A stretch of DNA of 27,063 nucleotides from DAOUAT01 sp964551735 (GTDB lineage Bacteria > Chloroflexota > Anaerolineae > CG2-30-64-16): the NCBI GenBank assembly GCA_964551735.1, contig CAZKEF010000063.1, forward strand, positions 1 to 27,063. Reading direction: 5' to 3'. The notes beneath the pieces were generated by a model that was not told the DNA's origin, searched no databases, and saw nothing but the letters and a program-made list of their open reading frames with translations. Below are positions 1 through 5,901 of this stretch, piece after piece (positions within the stretch are counted from its first letter, which is position 1; each line of letters begins with the position of its first letter). Made by a program: the position numbers and the translations under genes.

Positions 1-55
1 TCGCCATTCGCCATTCGCCATTCGCCATTCGCCATTCGCCATTCGCCATTCGCCA
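1..55. repeat. Heptanucleotide tandem repeat (TCGCCAT)n
   Basis: Seven perfect copies of the 7-mer TCGCCAT plus a partial eighth run from the window edge to position 55, so the true array may extend further left. It ends 27 bp before the phoB start. Seven is not a multiple of three, and the array does not continue any reading frame into phoB. It is best read as an intergenic simple-sequence tract prone to slippage. Whether it affects phoB transcription cannot be told from the sequence. Confidence 0.9.
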
Positions 56-82
56 CCCAAAGGGGCCATTCGGACAAGATCC

Positions 83-784
83 ATGACCGACAGAATTCTC
101 CTGGTTGACGACGAACCCACCCTGCGCGACACGCTGGCTCTGAACCTGCGCGCCAGCGGCTACGAGGTCGTGACCGCGGCCGACGGTGCGGCCGCGCTGG
201 AAGTGGCGCACGCCGAGTCGCCCGACCTGATCATCCTTGACCTGATGCTGCCCGAGATTGACGGCTTGACCGTATGCCGCAGCCTGCGCCAGAAGGCCGA
301 GACGCCCATCCTGATCCTGACCGCGCGCACCGGCGAGCTGGACAAGATCATCGGCCTGGAGAGCGGCGCGGACGACTACCTGACCAAGCCGTTCAGCCTG
401 GGCGAGCTCCAGGCGCGCATCCGCGCGCTGCTCCGGCGGGCCGGCCCGCGGCGCCTGGGGGACGAGATCCGTTCCGGCGACCCTTCGGCCGGCTCAGGGC
501 AGGTCTTGACGCTCAACCTGGTCAGCCGCCGCTCGTTCCTGGGCGACCGCGAGCTGGTGCTCAGCCCCAAGGAGTTCAGCTTGCTGGCTGAGCTGATGCG
601 CCATCAGGGCGCCGTGTTGTCCCGCGACCTGCTACTGACCCGTATCTGGGGCTACGATTTCTACGGCGACAGCCGGACCGTGGATGTCCACGTGCGCTGG
701 TTGCGCGAGAAGATCGAGACAGATCCCTCGCAGCCGACGCGCATTGTCACCGTGCGCGGCATCGGCTATCGATTTGAGGGCTGA
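83..784 (+). CDS. phoB: PhoB-type response regulator (receiver + winged helix)
   Basis: DNA-binding response regulator of the OmpR/PhoB family, 233 aa, the normal length. The receiver domain (about 1-116) shows the acidic pair D10/D11, phosphoacceptor D53 in LDLMLPEIDG, T80 and K102 in TKPF. The winged-helix DNA-binding domain (about 140-232) includes LSPKEFSLLAEL and the C-terminal VRGIGYRFEG hairpin. The gene lies directly before a histidine kinase and two pst operons, which supports phosphate-starvation control rather than another OmpR-type role. The linker carries an odd Gly/Ser stretch, GDPSAGSGQ (132-140). It is encoded by a copy of a short dispersed repeat that is intergenic elsewhere in the window. 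Expected targets are the 11-bp box arrays at 2068-2119 and 9643-9694. No clear ribosome-binding site precedes the ATG. Confidence 0.93.
   Translation: MTDRILLVDDEPTLRDTLALNLRASGYEVVTAADGAAALEVAHAESPDLIILDLMLPEIDGLTVCRSLRQKAETPILILTARTGELDKIIGLESGADDYLTKPFSLGELQARIRALLRRAGPRRLGDEIRSGDPSAGSGQVLTLNLVSRRSFLGDRELVLSPKEFSLLAELMRHQGAVLSRDLLLTRIWGYDFYGDSRTVDVHVRWLREKIETDPSQPTRIVTVRGIGYRFEG
481..503. repeat. CTTCGACAGGCTCAGG-like element inside phoB
   Basis: The bases CCTTCGGCCGGCTCAGGGCA sit inside phoB and encode the linker residues around DPSAGSGQ. They match, with few changes, the short element at 4258-4283 and, in reverse complement, the one at 14111-14133, both outside genes. The frame stays open, so the insertion is tolerated in the flexible inter-domain linker. 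Confidence 0.6.
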
Positions 785-805
785 GCCCGTCCGAATCATC
801 CTTCA

Positions 806-1969
806 ATGGATATATTGACCATCATCCTGCTGCTTCTCTTGCTGAGCGCCCTGGCCCTGGTGGTCCTGCTGTACCTGCGCGTGCGACGCTGTCAGGCCTT
901 AGCGAAACGTGCGTCTGCGGAGCGCGCCGAGGCGTTTGCCGAGCGCGCGGCGATAGAGGCGCAGTTGCAGCAGGGACGGGATTACCTGGAGGCACTGGGC
1001 GAGGCCAGCTCCGATGCGCTGCTGTTGTTGGACGGCAAGCGTCAGATCATCTGGGGCAATGAGGCTGCCTGGGAGATGTTTGGCGTGGACACCCCGGCCA
1101 TCGGCCAGACCTTTATCGCGTTGGTGCGCGATTACGAGCTGAACCAGGCCGTCGCCGACGCGGTGGCCGGCCATCGGCCCATGGTGCGCCAGGCGGCCAC
1201 CGAGGGCCGCACCCTGCGTATTTGGGCCAGCCCGGTGGCCGGATCGGCCGGCGCTTCGGTTAGCATCGAGGATGTCACTGAGCTCCAGCGTCTGGGCCGC
1301 GCACGCCGTGATTTTGTGGCGAACATCTCGCACGAGTTGCGCACCCCGCTTGCCAACATTGACCTTGCCGCGCAAACCCTCAGCCAAAGCGGGCTAGCCG
1401 ACCCTGACCTGGCCCAGCGCATGTTGGCGCAGATCCAGATCCAGGTGCAGACCCTGAGCCAGCTGAGCCAGGAAATGATGGAGCTGGCGCAGATCGAATC
1501 GGGCCAGGTGCTGCTGCAGCTTGTGCCCGTGCCGGTTGAGCCGATGGTGCGCCGCAGCGTGGCTCGCCTGTTGCCCCAAGCGGCCGTGAAGGGGCAACGC
1601 CTCAGCATCGCCGTGGCGGATGGCCTCACCGCGCTGATGGACGAGCAGCAGGTCGGTCGCGTGATCGCCAACCTGGTGCACAACGCCATCAAGTTCACCC
1701 CTGAGAACGGGGCGATCATCATCGAGGCTGGCGAGGCGGGTGAGGACGTGTCCATCTGCGTATCGGACACCGGCTCGGGCATCCCCAAGGACGAGCAGAC
1801 GCGCATCTTCGAGCGTTTTTACAAAGCCGACCGGGCCCGCAGCAAGGGCGGCACCGGCCTGGGCCTGGCCATCGCCAGGCATATCGTCGAAGGCCACGGC
1901 GGCCGCATCTGGGTGAAGAGCCAACCCGGTCAGGGAGCCACCTTCTGCTTCACCCTCCCCAAAGCCTGA
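806..1969 (+). CDS. phoR: PhoR-type sensor histidine kinase
   Basis: Membrane histidine kinase, 387 aa. One hydrophobic N-terminal segment (about 4-25) is followed by a short coiled stretch and a PAS-like domain (about 58-160). The HisKA helix has phosphoacceptor H176 in NISHELRTPL. The HATPase_c domain shows the N box (NLVHNAIKFTP), G1 (DTGSGIP) and G2 (GGTGLGLAI). It has no sizeable extracytoplasmic domain, as in PhoR proteins that read Pst transporter state through PhoU rather than binding phosphate. The gene starts 21 bp after phoB, so the two are probably cotranscribed and form a cognate pair. The assignment as PhoR comes from the domain plan and the pst/phoU neighbours. The catalytic motifs themselves are generic. 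Confidence 0.88.
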   Translation: MDILTIILLLLLLSALALVVLLYLRVRRCQALAKRASAERAEAFAERAAIEAQLQQGRDYLEALGEASSDALLLLDGKRQIIWGNEAAWEMFGVDTPAIGQTFIALVRDYELNQAVADAVAGHRPMVRQAATEGRTLRIWASPVAGSAGASVSIEDVTELQRLGRARRDFVANISHELRTPLANIDLAAQTLSQSGLADPDLAQRMLAQIQIQVQTLSQLSQEMMELAQIESGQVLLQLVPVPVEPMVRRSVARLLPQAAVKGQRLSIAVADGLTALMDEQQVGRVIANLVHNAIKFTPENGAIIIEAGEAGEDVSICVSDTGSGIPKDEQTRIFERFYKADRARSKGGTGLGLAIARHIVEGHGGRIWVKSQPGQGATFCFTLPKA

Positions 1970-1992
1970 AATCGCCCCATACTGCTTGCCTG

Positions 1993-2046
1993 CTGAGTTC
2001 CTTCAACTCCTTGAGTTCCCTCAGTTCCCCCAAGTTCCTTCAGTGC
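1993..2046. repeat. Degenerate GAGTTCC/CTTCA repeat tract
   Basis: The intergenic tract between phoR and pstS is made of imperfect copies of (C)TTGAGTTCCCTCA and TTCCTTCA words. The 15-mer CCTTGAGTTCCCTCA (2009-2023) recurs exactly at 8064-8078, at the 5' end of pstB1. Confidence 0.7.
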
Positions 2047-2067
2047 CCGCACGGATTATGAAGAACT

Positions 2068-2119
2068 CTTCACACAACATTCGCGTTCGGTTAATGAAAC
2101 CTTGAACCGCAGTTAAATC
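2068..2119 (+). promoter_or_regulatory. Pho-box array, five 8-bp boxes at 11-bp period (operon 1)
   Basis: Five boxes, each followed by a 3-bp spacer, occur in exact 11-bp register: CTTCACAC (2068), ATTCGCGT (2079), GTTAATGA (2090), CTTGAACC (2101) and GTTAAATC (2112). An 11-bp repeat is the known spacing for PhoB-family dimers, and the form resembles the cyanobacterial SphR box (CTTAACCT with 3-bp gaps). A weak -10 candidate, CATCCT, lies at 2128-2133, 8 bp beyond the last box, so the array would replace the -35 element. It is a close structural match to the array before the second pst operon. Confidence 0.78.
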
Positions 2120-2185
2120 CCTTGTGGCATCCTGTCCCAGGCTTGAATAGCCGTAGGAAACCTGCTATGAAAACAAGGGGGAGAA

Positions 2186-4198
2186 ATGCGTTCCAAGTTG
2201 ATCGTTGCATTGTTTATCGTGGTGTTGCTGGTTGCTGCTTGTGGGCAGCCGGCCGCCACACCGGCCCCGGCGGCGCCGACACAGGCGCCGGCCGCGCAGG
2301 CCGAACCGACCAAGGCCCCGGAGCCGACTAAGGCCCCGGAACCCACCACAGCTCCCGAGCCGACCAAAGCGCCTGTCATGCCGGTTGCCGGTATGCTGCC
2401 GGAGGTGAACCCGTTGGAAGTGATGGGGGACATCATCACGGCTGGTTCTTCGACGGTGTTCCCGTTGAGCGAGGCGATGGCGGAGCGGTTCCGGGACGAG
2501 GGATACGCGGGGAACATCACCATTGACTCGATCGGGTCGGGTGCGGGGTTCGAGCGGTTCTGCGTGACGGGCGAGACGGACGTGGCGAACGCCAGCCGGG
2601 CGATCAAGGAGAGCGAGCGGGAGAGCTGCCGGGCGATCGGCCGTGAGGCGCTGGAGTTCCGGGTGGGGACGGATGCGCTGGCGGTGGTGGTGAATCCGGC
2701 GGCGGACTGGTTGGCAGACGGGATGACGCTGGCTGAGTTGGCGCAGTTGTTCTCGGCGGAGGCGGTGAACTGGGCGGATGTGAACCCGGCGTGGCCGGCG
2801 CAGCCGATCAAACGGTTCTCGCCTGGGACGGACAGCGGGACGTTCGACTACTTCATCGAGGCGGTGATGGATCCGGCGTTCGAGAAGCAGGGCGAAGAGG
2901 CGCTGTTGGCGGCGGGGAACCTGCAGCTCAGCGAGGACGACAACGTGTTGGTGCAGGGCGTTGAGGGCGACAAGTACGCGATCGGGTACTTCGGGTTTGC
3001 GTACTACGTGGAGAATGAAGACAAGCTGCAGGCGGTGGCGATTGAGGGCGTAACGCCATCGGCTGAGGCGGTGGACGCGGGGACGTACCCGCTGGCGCGG
3101 CCGCTGTTCGTCTACTCGGATGCCGCGATCATGGCCGAGAAGCCGCAGGTGGCGGCGTTCATCGCCTTCTACCTGAGCAACGTGAACGAGGTCATCGGGC
3201 CGGTGGGCTACTTCCCGGCGCCGGCCGCGGCGCTGGGAGCGTCCATGCAGGCCTGGCTGGATGCGACCGGCGGGGTGATGCCCACGGCCGCGACGCCGGC
3301 CGAGTCCGCGATGCCCGCGCTGCCGGAGGTGAACCCGTTGGAGGTGATGGGGGACATCATCACGGCTGGTTCTTCGACGGTGTTCCCGTTGAGCGAGGCG
3401 ATGGCGGAGCGGTTCCGGGACGAGGGATACGCGGGGAACATCACCATTGACTCGATCGGGTCGGGTGCGGGGTTCGAGCGGTTCTGCGTGACGGGCGAGA
3501 CGGACGTGGCGAACGCCAGCCGGGCGATCAAGGAGAGCGAGCGGGAGAGCTGCCGGGCGATCGGCCGTGAGGCGCTGGAGTTCCGGGTGGGGACGGATGC
3601 GCTGGCGGTGGTGGTGAATCCGGCGGCGGACTGGTTGGCAGACGGGATGACGCTGGCTGAGTTGGCGCAGTTGTTCTCGGCGGAGGCGGTGAACTGGGCG
3701 GATGTGAACCCGGCGTGGCCGGCGCAGCCGATCAAACGGTTCTCGCCTGGGACGGACAGCGGGACGTTCGACTACTTCATCGAGGCGGTGATGGATCCGG
3801 CGTTCGAGAAGCAGGGCGAAGAGGCGCTGTTGGCGGCGGGGAACCTGCAGCTCAGCGAGGACGACAACGTGTTGGTGCAGGGCGTTGAGGGCGACAAGTA
3901 CGCGATCGGGTACTTCGGGTTTGCGTACTACGTGGAGAATGAAGACAAGCTGCAGGCGGTGGCGATTGAGGGCGTAACGCCATCGGCTGAGGCGGTGGAC
4001 GCGGGGACGTACCCGCTGGCGCGGCCGCTGTTCGTCTACTCGGATGCCGCGATCATGGCCGAGAAGCCGCAGGTGGCGGCGTTCATCGCCTTCTACCTGA
4101 GCAACGTGAACGAGGTCATCGGGCCGGTGGGCTACTTCCCGGCGCCAGCCGCGGCGCTGCAAGCGTCCGTGCAGGCCTGGCTGGATGCGATGAAGTAA
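2186..4198 (+). CDS. pstS: Tandem-domain phosphate-binding lipoprotein (PstS-PstS)
   Basis: Phosphate-binding lipoprotein of the Pst importer, 670 aa, about twice the usual PstS length. A signal peptide ends in the lipobox VAAC (Cys19). A Pro/Thr/Ala-rich tether (about 20-68) leads to binding domain 1 (71-360), a short linker and binding domain 2 (379-668). The domains are almost identical. Each carries the phosphate-site motifs GSSTVFP, GSGAGF, DVANASR and PGTDSGTFDYF. The last motif is the PGTDSGT form, without the Arg that sits four residues before SGT in E. coli PstS. Start chosen at the ATG following AGGGGGAG. It follows a Pho-box array and heads operon 1. Codons in the repeat favour G endings (GCG, GGG, CGG), unlike the C-ending bias of neighbours. 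One lipid anchor would present two binding domains to the permease. Confidence 0.93.
   Translation: MRSKLIVALFIVVLLVAACGQPAATPAPAAPTQAPAAQAEPTKAPEPTKAPEPTTAPEPTKAPVMPVAGMLPEVNPLEVMGDIITAGSSTVFPLSEAMAERFRDEGYAGNITIDSIGSGAGFERFCVTGETDVANASRAIKESERESCRAIGREALEFRVGTDALAVVVNPAADWLADGMTLAELAQLFSAEAVNWADVNPAWPAQPIKRFSPGTDSGTFDYFIEAVMDPAFEKQGEEALLAAGNLQLSEDDNVLVQGVEGDKYAIGYFGFAYYVENEDKLQAVAIEGVTPSAEAVDAGTYPLARPLFVYSDAAIMAEKPQVAAFIAFYLSNVNEVIGPVGYFPAPAAALGASMQAWLDATGGVMPTAATPAESAMPALPEVNPLEVMGDIITAGSSTVFPLSEAMAERFRDEGYAGNITIDSIGSGAGFERFCVTGETDVANASRAIKESERESCRAIGREALEFRVGTDALAVVVNPAADWLADGMTLAELAQLFSAEAVNWADVNPAWPAQPIKRFSPGTDSGTFDYFIEAVMDPAFEKQGEEALLAAGNLQLSEDDNVLVQGVEGDKYAIGYFGFAYYVENEDKLQAVAIEGVTPSAEAVDAGTYPLARPLFVYSDAAIMAEKPQVAAFIAFYLSNVNEVIGPVGYFPAPAAALQASVQAWLDAMK
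2396..3266 (+). repeat. PstS direct repeat, copy 1 (871 bp)
   Basis: Copy 1 of a long direct repeat. It matches 3320-4190 at a constant 924-bp offset (308 codons). By eye I found only about five substitutions, one near the start (GAAGTG/GAGGTG) and the rest near the end. Even third codon positions are conserved, which points to a recent duplication, ongoing gene conversion or an assembly artefact. Confidence 0.92.
3320..4190 (+). repeat. PstS direct repeat, copy 2 (871 bp)
   Basis: Copy 2 of the repeat, encoding the second PstS domain. Differences from copy 1 cluster at the 3' end, where copy 1 has GGAGCGTCCATG and copy 2 has CAAGCGTCCGTG. They change the protein from LGASMQAW to LQASVQAW. 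Confidence 0.92.
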
Positions 4199-4207
4199 GG
4201 TTACGGC

Positions 4208-4352
4208 TGTTGATAGCTTCCCGGCGACTGTAAGTCGCGGCTACCTCTGCAAAGTCCATCCTTCGACGTGCTCAGGACAGGCTCTGCGTGGACTGCGTTC
4301 GAGTTGGCGCAGGCCGACTTCGCAAGGGTGGCCGCGGTTTCCAACCGCCGGG
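4208..4352. repeat. Multi-hairpin intergenic repeat between pstS and arsC
   Basis: This gap contains several short inverted repeats: GCGACT-GTA-AGTCGC (4224-4238), AGTCCA (4253-4258) with TGGACT (4289-4294), and CGGTT-TCC-AACCG (4335-4347). The second pair encloses a CCTTCGACGTGCTCAGGACA element (4260-4279) related to those at 481 and 14111. The style is that of a composite dispersed repeat. By position it could stabilise the upstream pstS mRNA or reduce read-through into arsC-pstC, as REP elements do after binding-protein genes elsewhere. That role is inference. Confidence 0.6.
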
Positions 4353-4393
4353 TTCTGCTGTCAACGAAAGGTCGTGTAACGAAAGGTCATACC

Positions 4394-4822
4394 GTGGCAG
4401 ATAAAACGCGCGTTCTCTTCCTTTGCACCGGCAACTCGGCCCGCAGCCAGATGGCTGAGGCGTTTCTGCGCAAACATGGCGGCGACCGGTTCGAGGCCCA
4501 TAGCGCGGGCCTGGAGCCGAAGGGCATCAACCCCTACACTCGCCAGGCTTTGGGTGAGGTCGGCATTGATATGGCCGGGCACAGTTCCAAGGACCTGGAT
4601 GCCTACCTGGGCAAGCTGCACTTCGGCTATCTGATCACGGTCTGCAGCAACGCCGAGGAACGCTGCCCGATATTCCCCGGCATCGGGGTGCGGTTGCATT
4701 GGCCCTTCGAGGATCCGGCCGCGGCCGAAGGCAGCGACGAGGCGGTGTTGTCCAAGTTTCGCAAGGTGCGTGATCAGATCGAGGCGCGCATCCTGGCCTG
4801 GTTAAGGGATCAGCATGATTAA
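4394..4822 (+). CDS. arsC: Thioredoxin-coupled arsenate reductase (ArsC, LMW-phosphatase fold)
   Basis: Low-molecular-weight-phosphatase-fold protein, 142 aa. It has the P-loop C11-TGNSA-R17, general-acid D107 in HWPFEDP, and two further cysteines, C84 and C91, in VCSNAEERCP. The triad C11/C84/C91, with 7 residues between the last two, matches thioredoxin-coupled arsenate reductases (pI258 ArsC type, C10/C82/C89). Those enzymes reduce arsenate to arsenite, relaying the disulfide to thioredoxin. The start is GTG at 4394, preceded by GAAAGG. The longer open frame back to 4268 runs through repeat DNA and lacks family homology. It overlaps pstC by 8 bp, so translation is probably coupled. Within a Pst operon it would deal with arsenate brought in as a phosphate mimic. 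No arsenite efflux gene is visible here. A plain tyrosine phosphatase is the less likely alternative. Confidence 0.88.
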   Translation: MADKTRVLFLCTGNSARSQMAEAFLRKHGGDRFEAHSAGLEPKGINPYTRQALGEVGIDMAGHSSKDLDAYLGKLHFGYLITVCSNAEERCPIFPGIGVRLHWPFEDPAAAEGSDEAVLSKFRKVRDQIEARILAWLRDQHD

Positions 4823-5813
4823 CGAAATCTTGGTGAAGACGGGCGGCGTGCCCCGGATCCATAGCGAAGGTGAAGCGACCCTCGATTTGCGCCGGCGGTG
4901 GCGGCCGAACGAGGCCATGATCCAGGGCTTCCTGGTCGCGTGCGGCGTTGTCTCCATCCTGACCACGCTGGGCATCGTGGTGGTGCTGTTTGAGGAGGCG
5001 CTGCGCTTCTTCGCCTCGCCGGAGGTCAGCGTGATCGAGTTTTTCACGACGACGGCCTGGCAGCCCATCATCGCGCGTTTCGGCATCTTTCCGTTGATTA
5101 ATGCCACCCTGCTGTCCAGCTTGATTGCGATGCTCGTGGCCCTGCCCATCGGCCTGGCGATCGCAATCTATCTGAGCGAATATGCTTCGCCGCAGGCCCG
5201 GGGCATCTTAAAGCCGATCCTGGAAGTGCTGGCCGGCGTGCCCACGGTGGTCTATGGCTATTTTGCGCTGAACTTCATGACGCCCATCCTGCGCAACGTC
5301 ATCGGCCGGGATGTGGTGGAGATCTTCAACCTGGCTTCCGCCGGCATCGTGATCGGCATCCTGATCCTGCCGCTGGTGGCCTCCATGAGCGAGGACGCGC
5401 TGAACGCGGTGCCGCGGTCGCTGCGCGAGGCTTCCTACGGCATCGGCGCGACCAGGCTGGAGACCGCGCTCAAGGTGGTTGTGCCGGCCGCGCTCTCCGG
5501 CTTGGGCGCCGCGTTCATCGTGGCGATCTCCCGCGCGGTGGGCGAGACCATGGTGGTGGCGATCGCTGCGGGCGCGGGGCCGCGCAACTTTGATACCTGG
5601 GGCGACGCGCTGCGCGGGTTGGCCACGTTTAACCCGTTCAAGGCCGCGGAGACCATGACCGGCCACATCGTGCGTATCAGCGGCGGCGACCTGAGCTACG
5701 ATTCCATTGACTACAACAGCATCTTCTCCATCGCGCTGGTGCTTTTCGTCATGACCCTGGTGCTGAACATCATCAGCCAGCGGATCGTGCGGCGTTTTCG
5801 TGAGAAATACTAG
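4815..5813 (+). CDS. pstC: Phosphate ABC transporter permease PstC (operon 1)
   Basis: Inner-membrane permease subunit of a Pst phosphate importer, 332 aa. A roughly 35-residue charged N-terminal tail precedes the first TM segment (about 37-65), and the protein shows the hydrophobic pattern of a six-TM PstC. Family motifs include KPILEVLAGVPTVVYGYFAL, and the EAA coupling loop DALNAVPRSLREASYGIGATRLET, which docks on PstB. A conserved SRAVGETM segment follows. Start at ATG 4815 with AAGGGA upstream; it overlaps arsC by 8 bp. The partner permease is the fused PstA that follows, about 88 bp downstream across a strong hairpin. Confidence 0.93.
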   Translation: MINEILVKTGGVPRIHSEGEATLDLRRRWRPNEAMIQGFLVACGVVSILTTLGIVVVLFEEALRFFASPEVSVIEFFTTTAWQPIIARFGIFPLINATLLSSLIAMLVALPIGLAIAIYLSEYASPQARGILKPILEVLAGVPTVVYGYFALNFMTPILRNVIGRDVVEIFNLASAGIVIGILILPLVASMSEDALNAVPRSLREASYGIGATRLETALKVVVPAALSGLGAAFIVAISRAVGETMVVAIAAGAGPRNFDTWGDALRGLATFNPFKAAETMTGHIVRISGGDLSYDSIDYNSIFSIALVLFVMTLVLNIISQRIVRRFREKY

Positions 5814-5838
5814 TTGTGGCAGTTTCCCGCTCCCAGCC

Positions 5839-5870
5839 GGTCTGTGACCGGCGGCCGGGGGTCACAGACC
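5839..5870. repeat. Perfect 11-bp inverted repeat between pstC and pstA
   Basis: GGTCTGTGACC (5839-5849) and GGTCACAGACC (5860-5870) are exact reverse complements separated by a 10-bp GC-rich loop. No T-run follows, so it is not a standard intrinsic terminator. It probably forms an RNA hairpin inside the operon message, affecting stability or read-through, or is a small dispersed palindromic element. Confidence 0.75.
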
Positions 5871-5901
5871 CCCTTTGAGCTTGAATGTTGAGGGTCAAAG
5901 G

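Noticed and set aside
1..55. CRISPR-like array at the left edge.
   Set aside because: The unit is a 7-bp contiguous repeat with no spacers.
2165..4162. A 665-aa open frame on the minus strand across pstS, itself a tandem repeat.
   Set aside because: It is the mirror of the duplicated, G-rich pstS gene, is dominated by Arg/His/Pro/Leu, has no recognisable domain, and its repeat simply follows the repeat in pstS.
2396..4190. Repeat as an insertion-sequence or phage feature.
   Set aside because: Both copies are in frame, encode complete PstS domains and lack terminal inverted repeats or a transposase.
4268..4393. N-terminal extension of ArsC from an upstream start.
   Set aside because: These 42 codons translate hairpin-rich repeat DNA. 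The family fold starts right after the GTG at 4394, which has its own ribosome-binding site.
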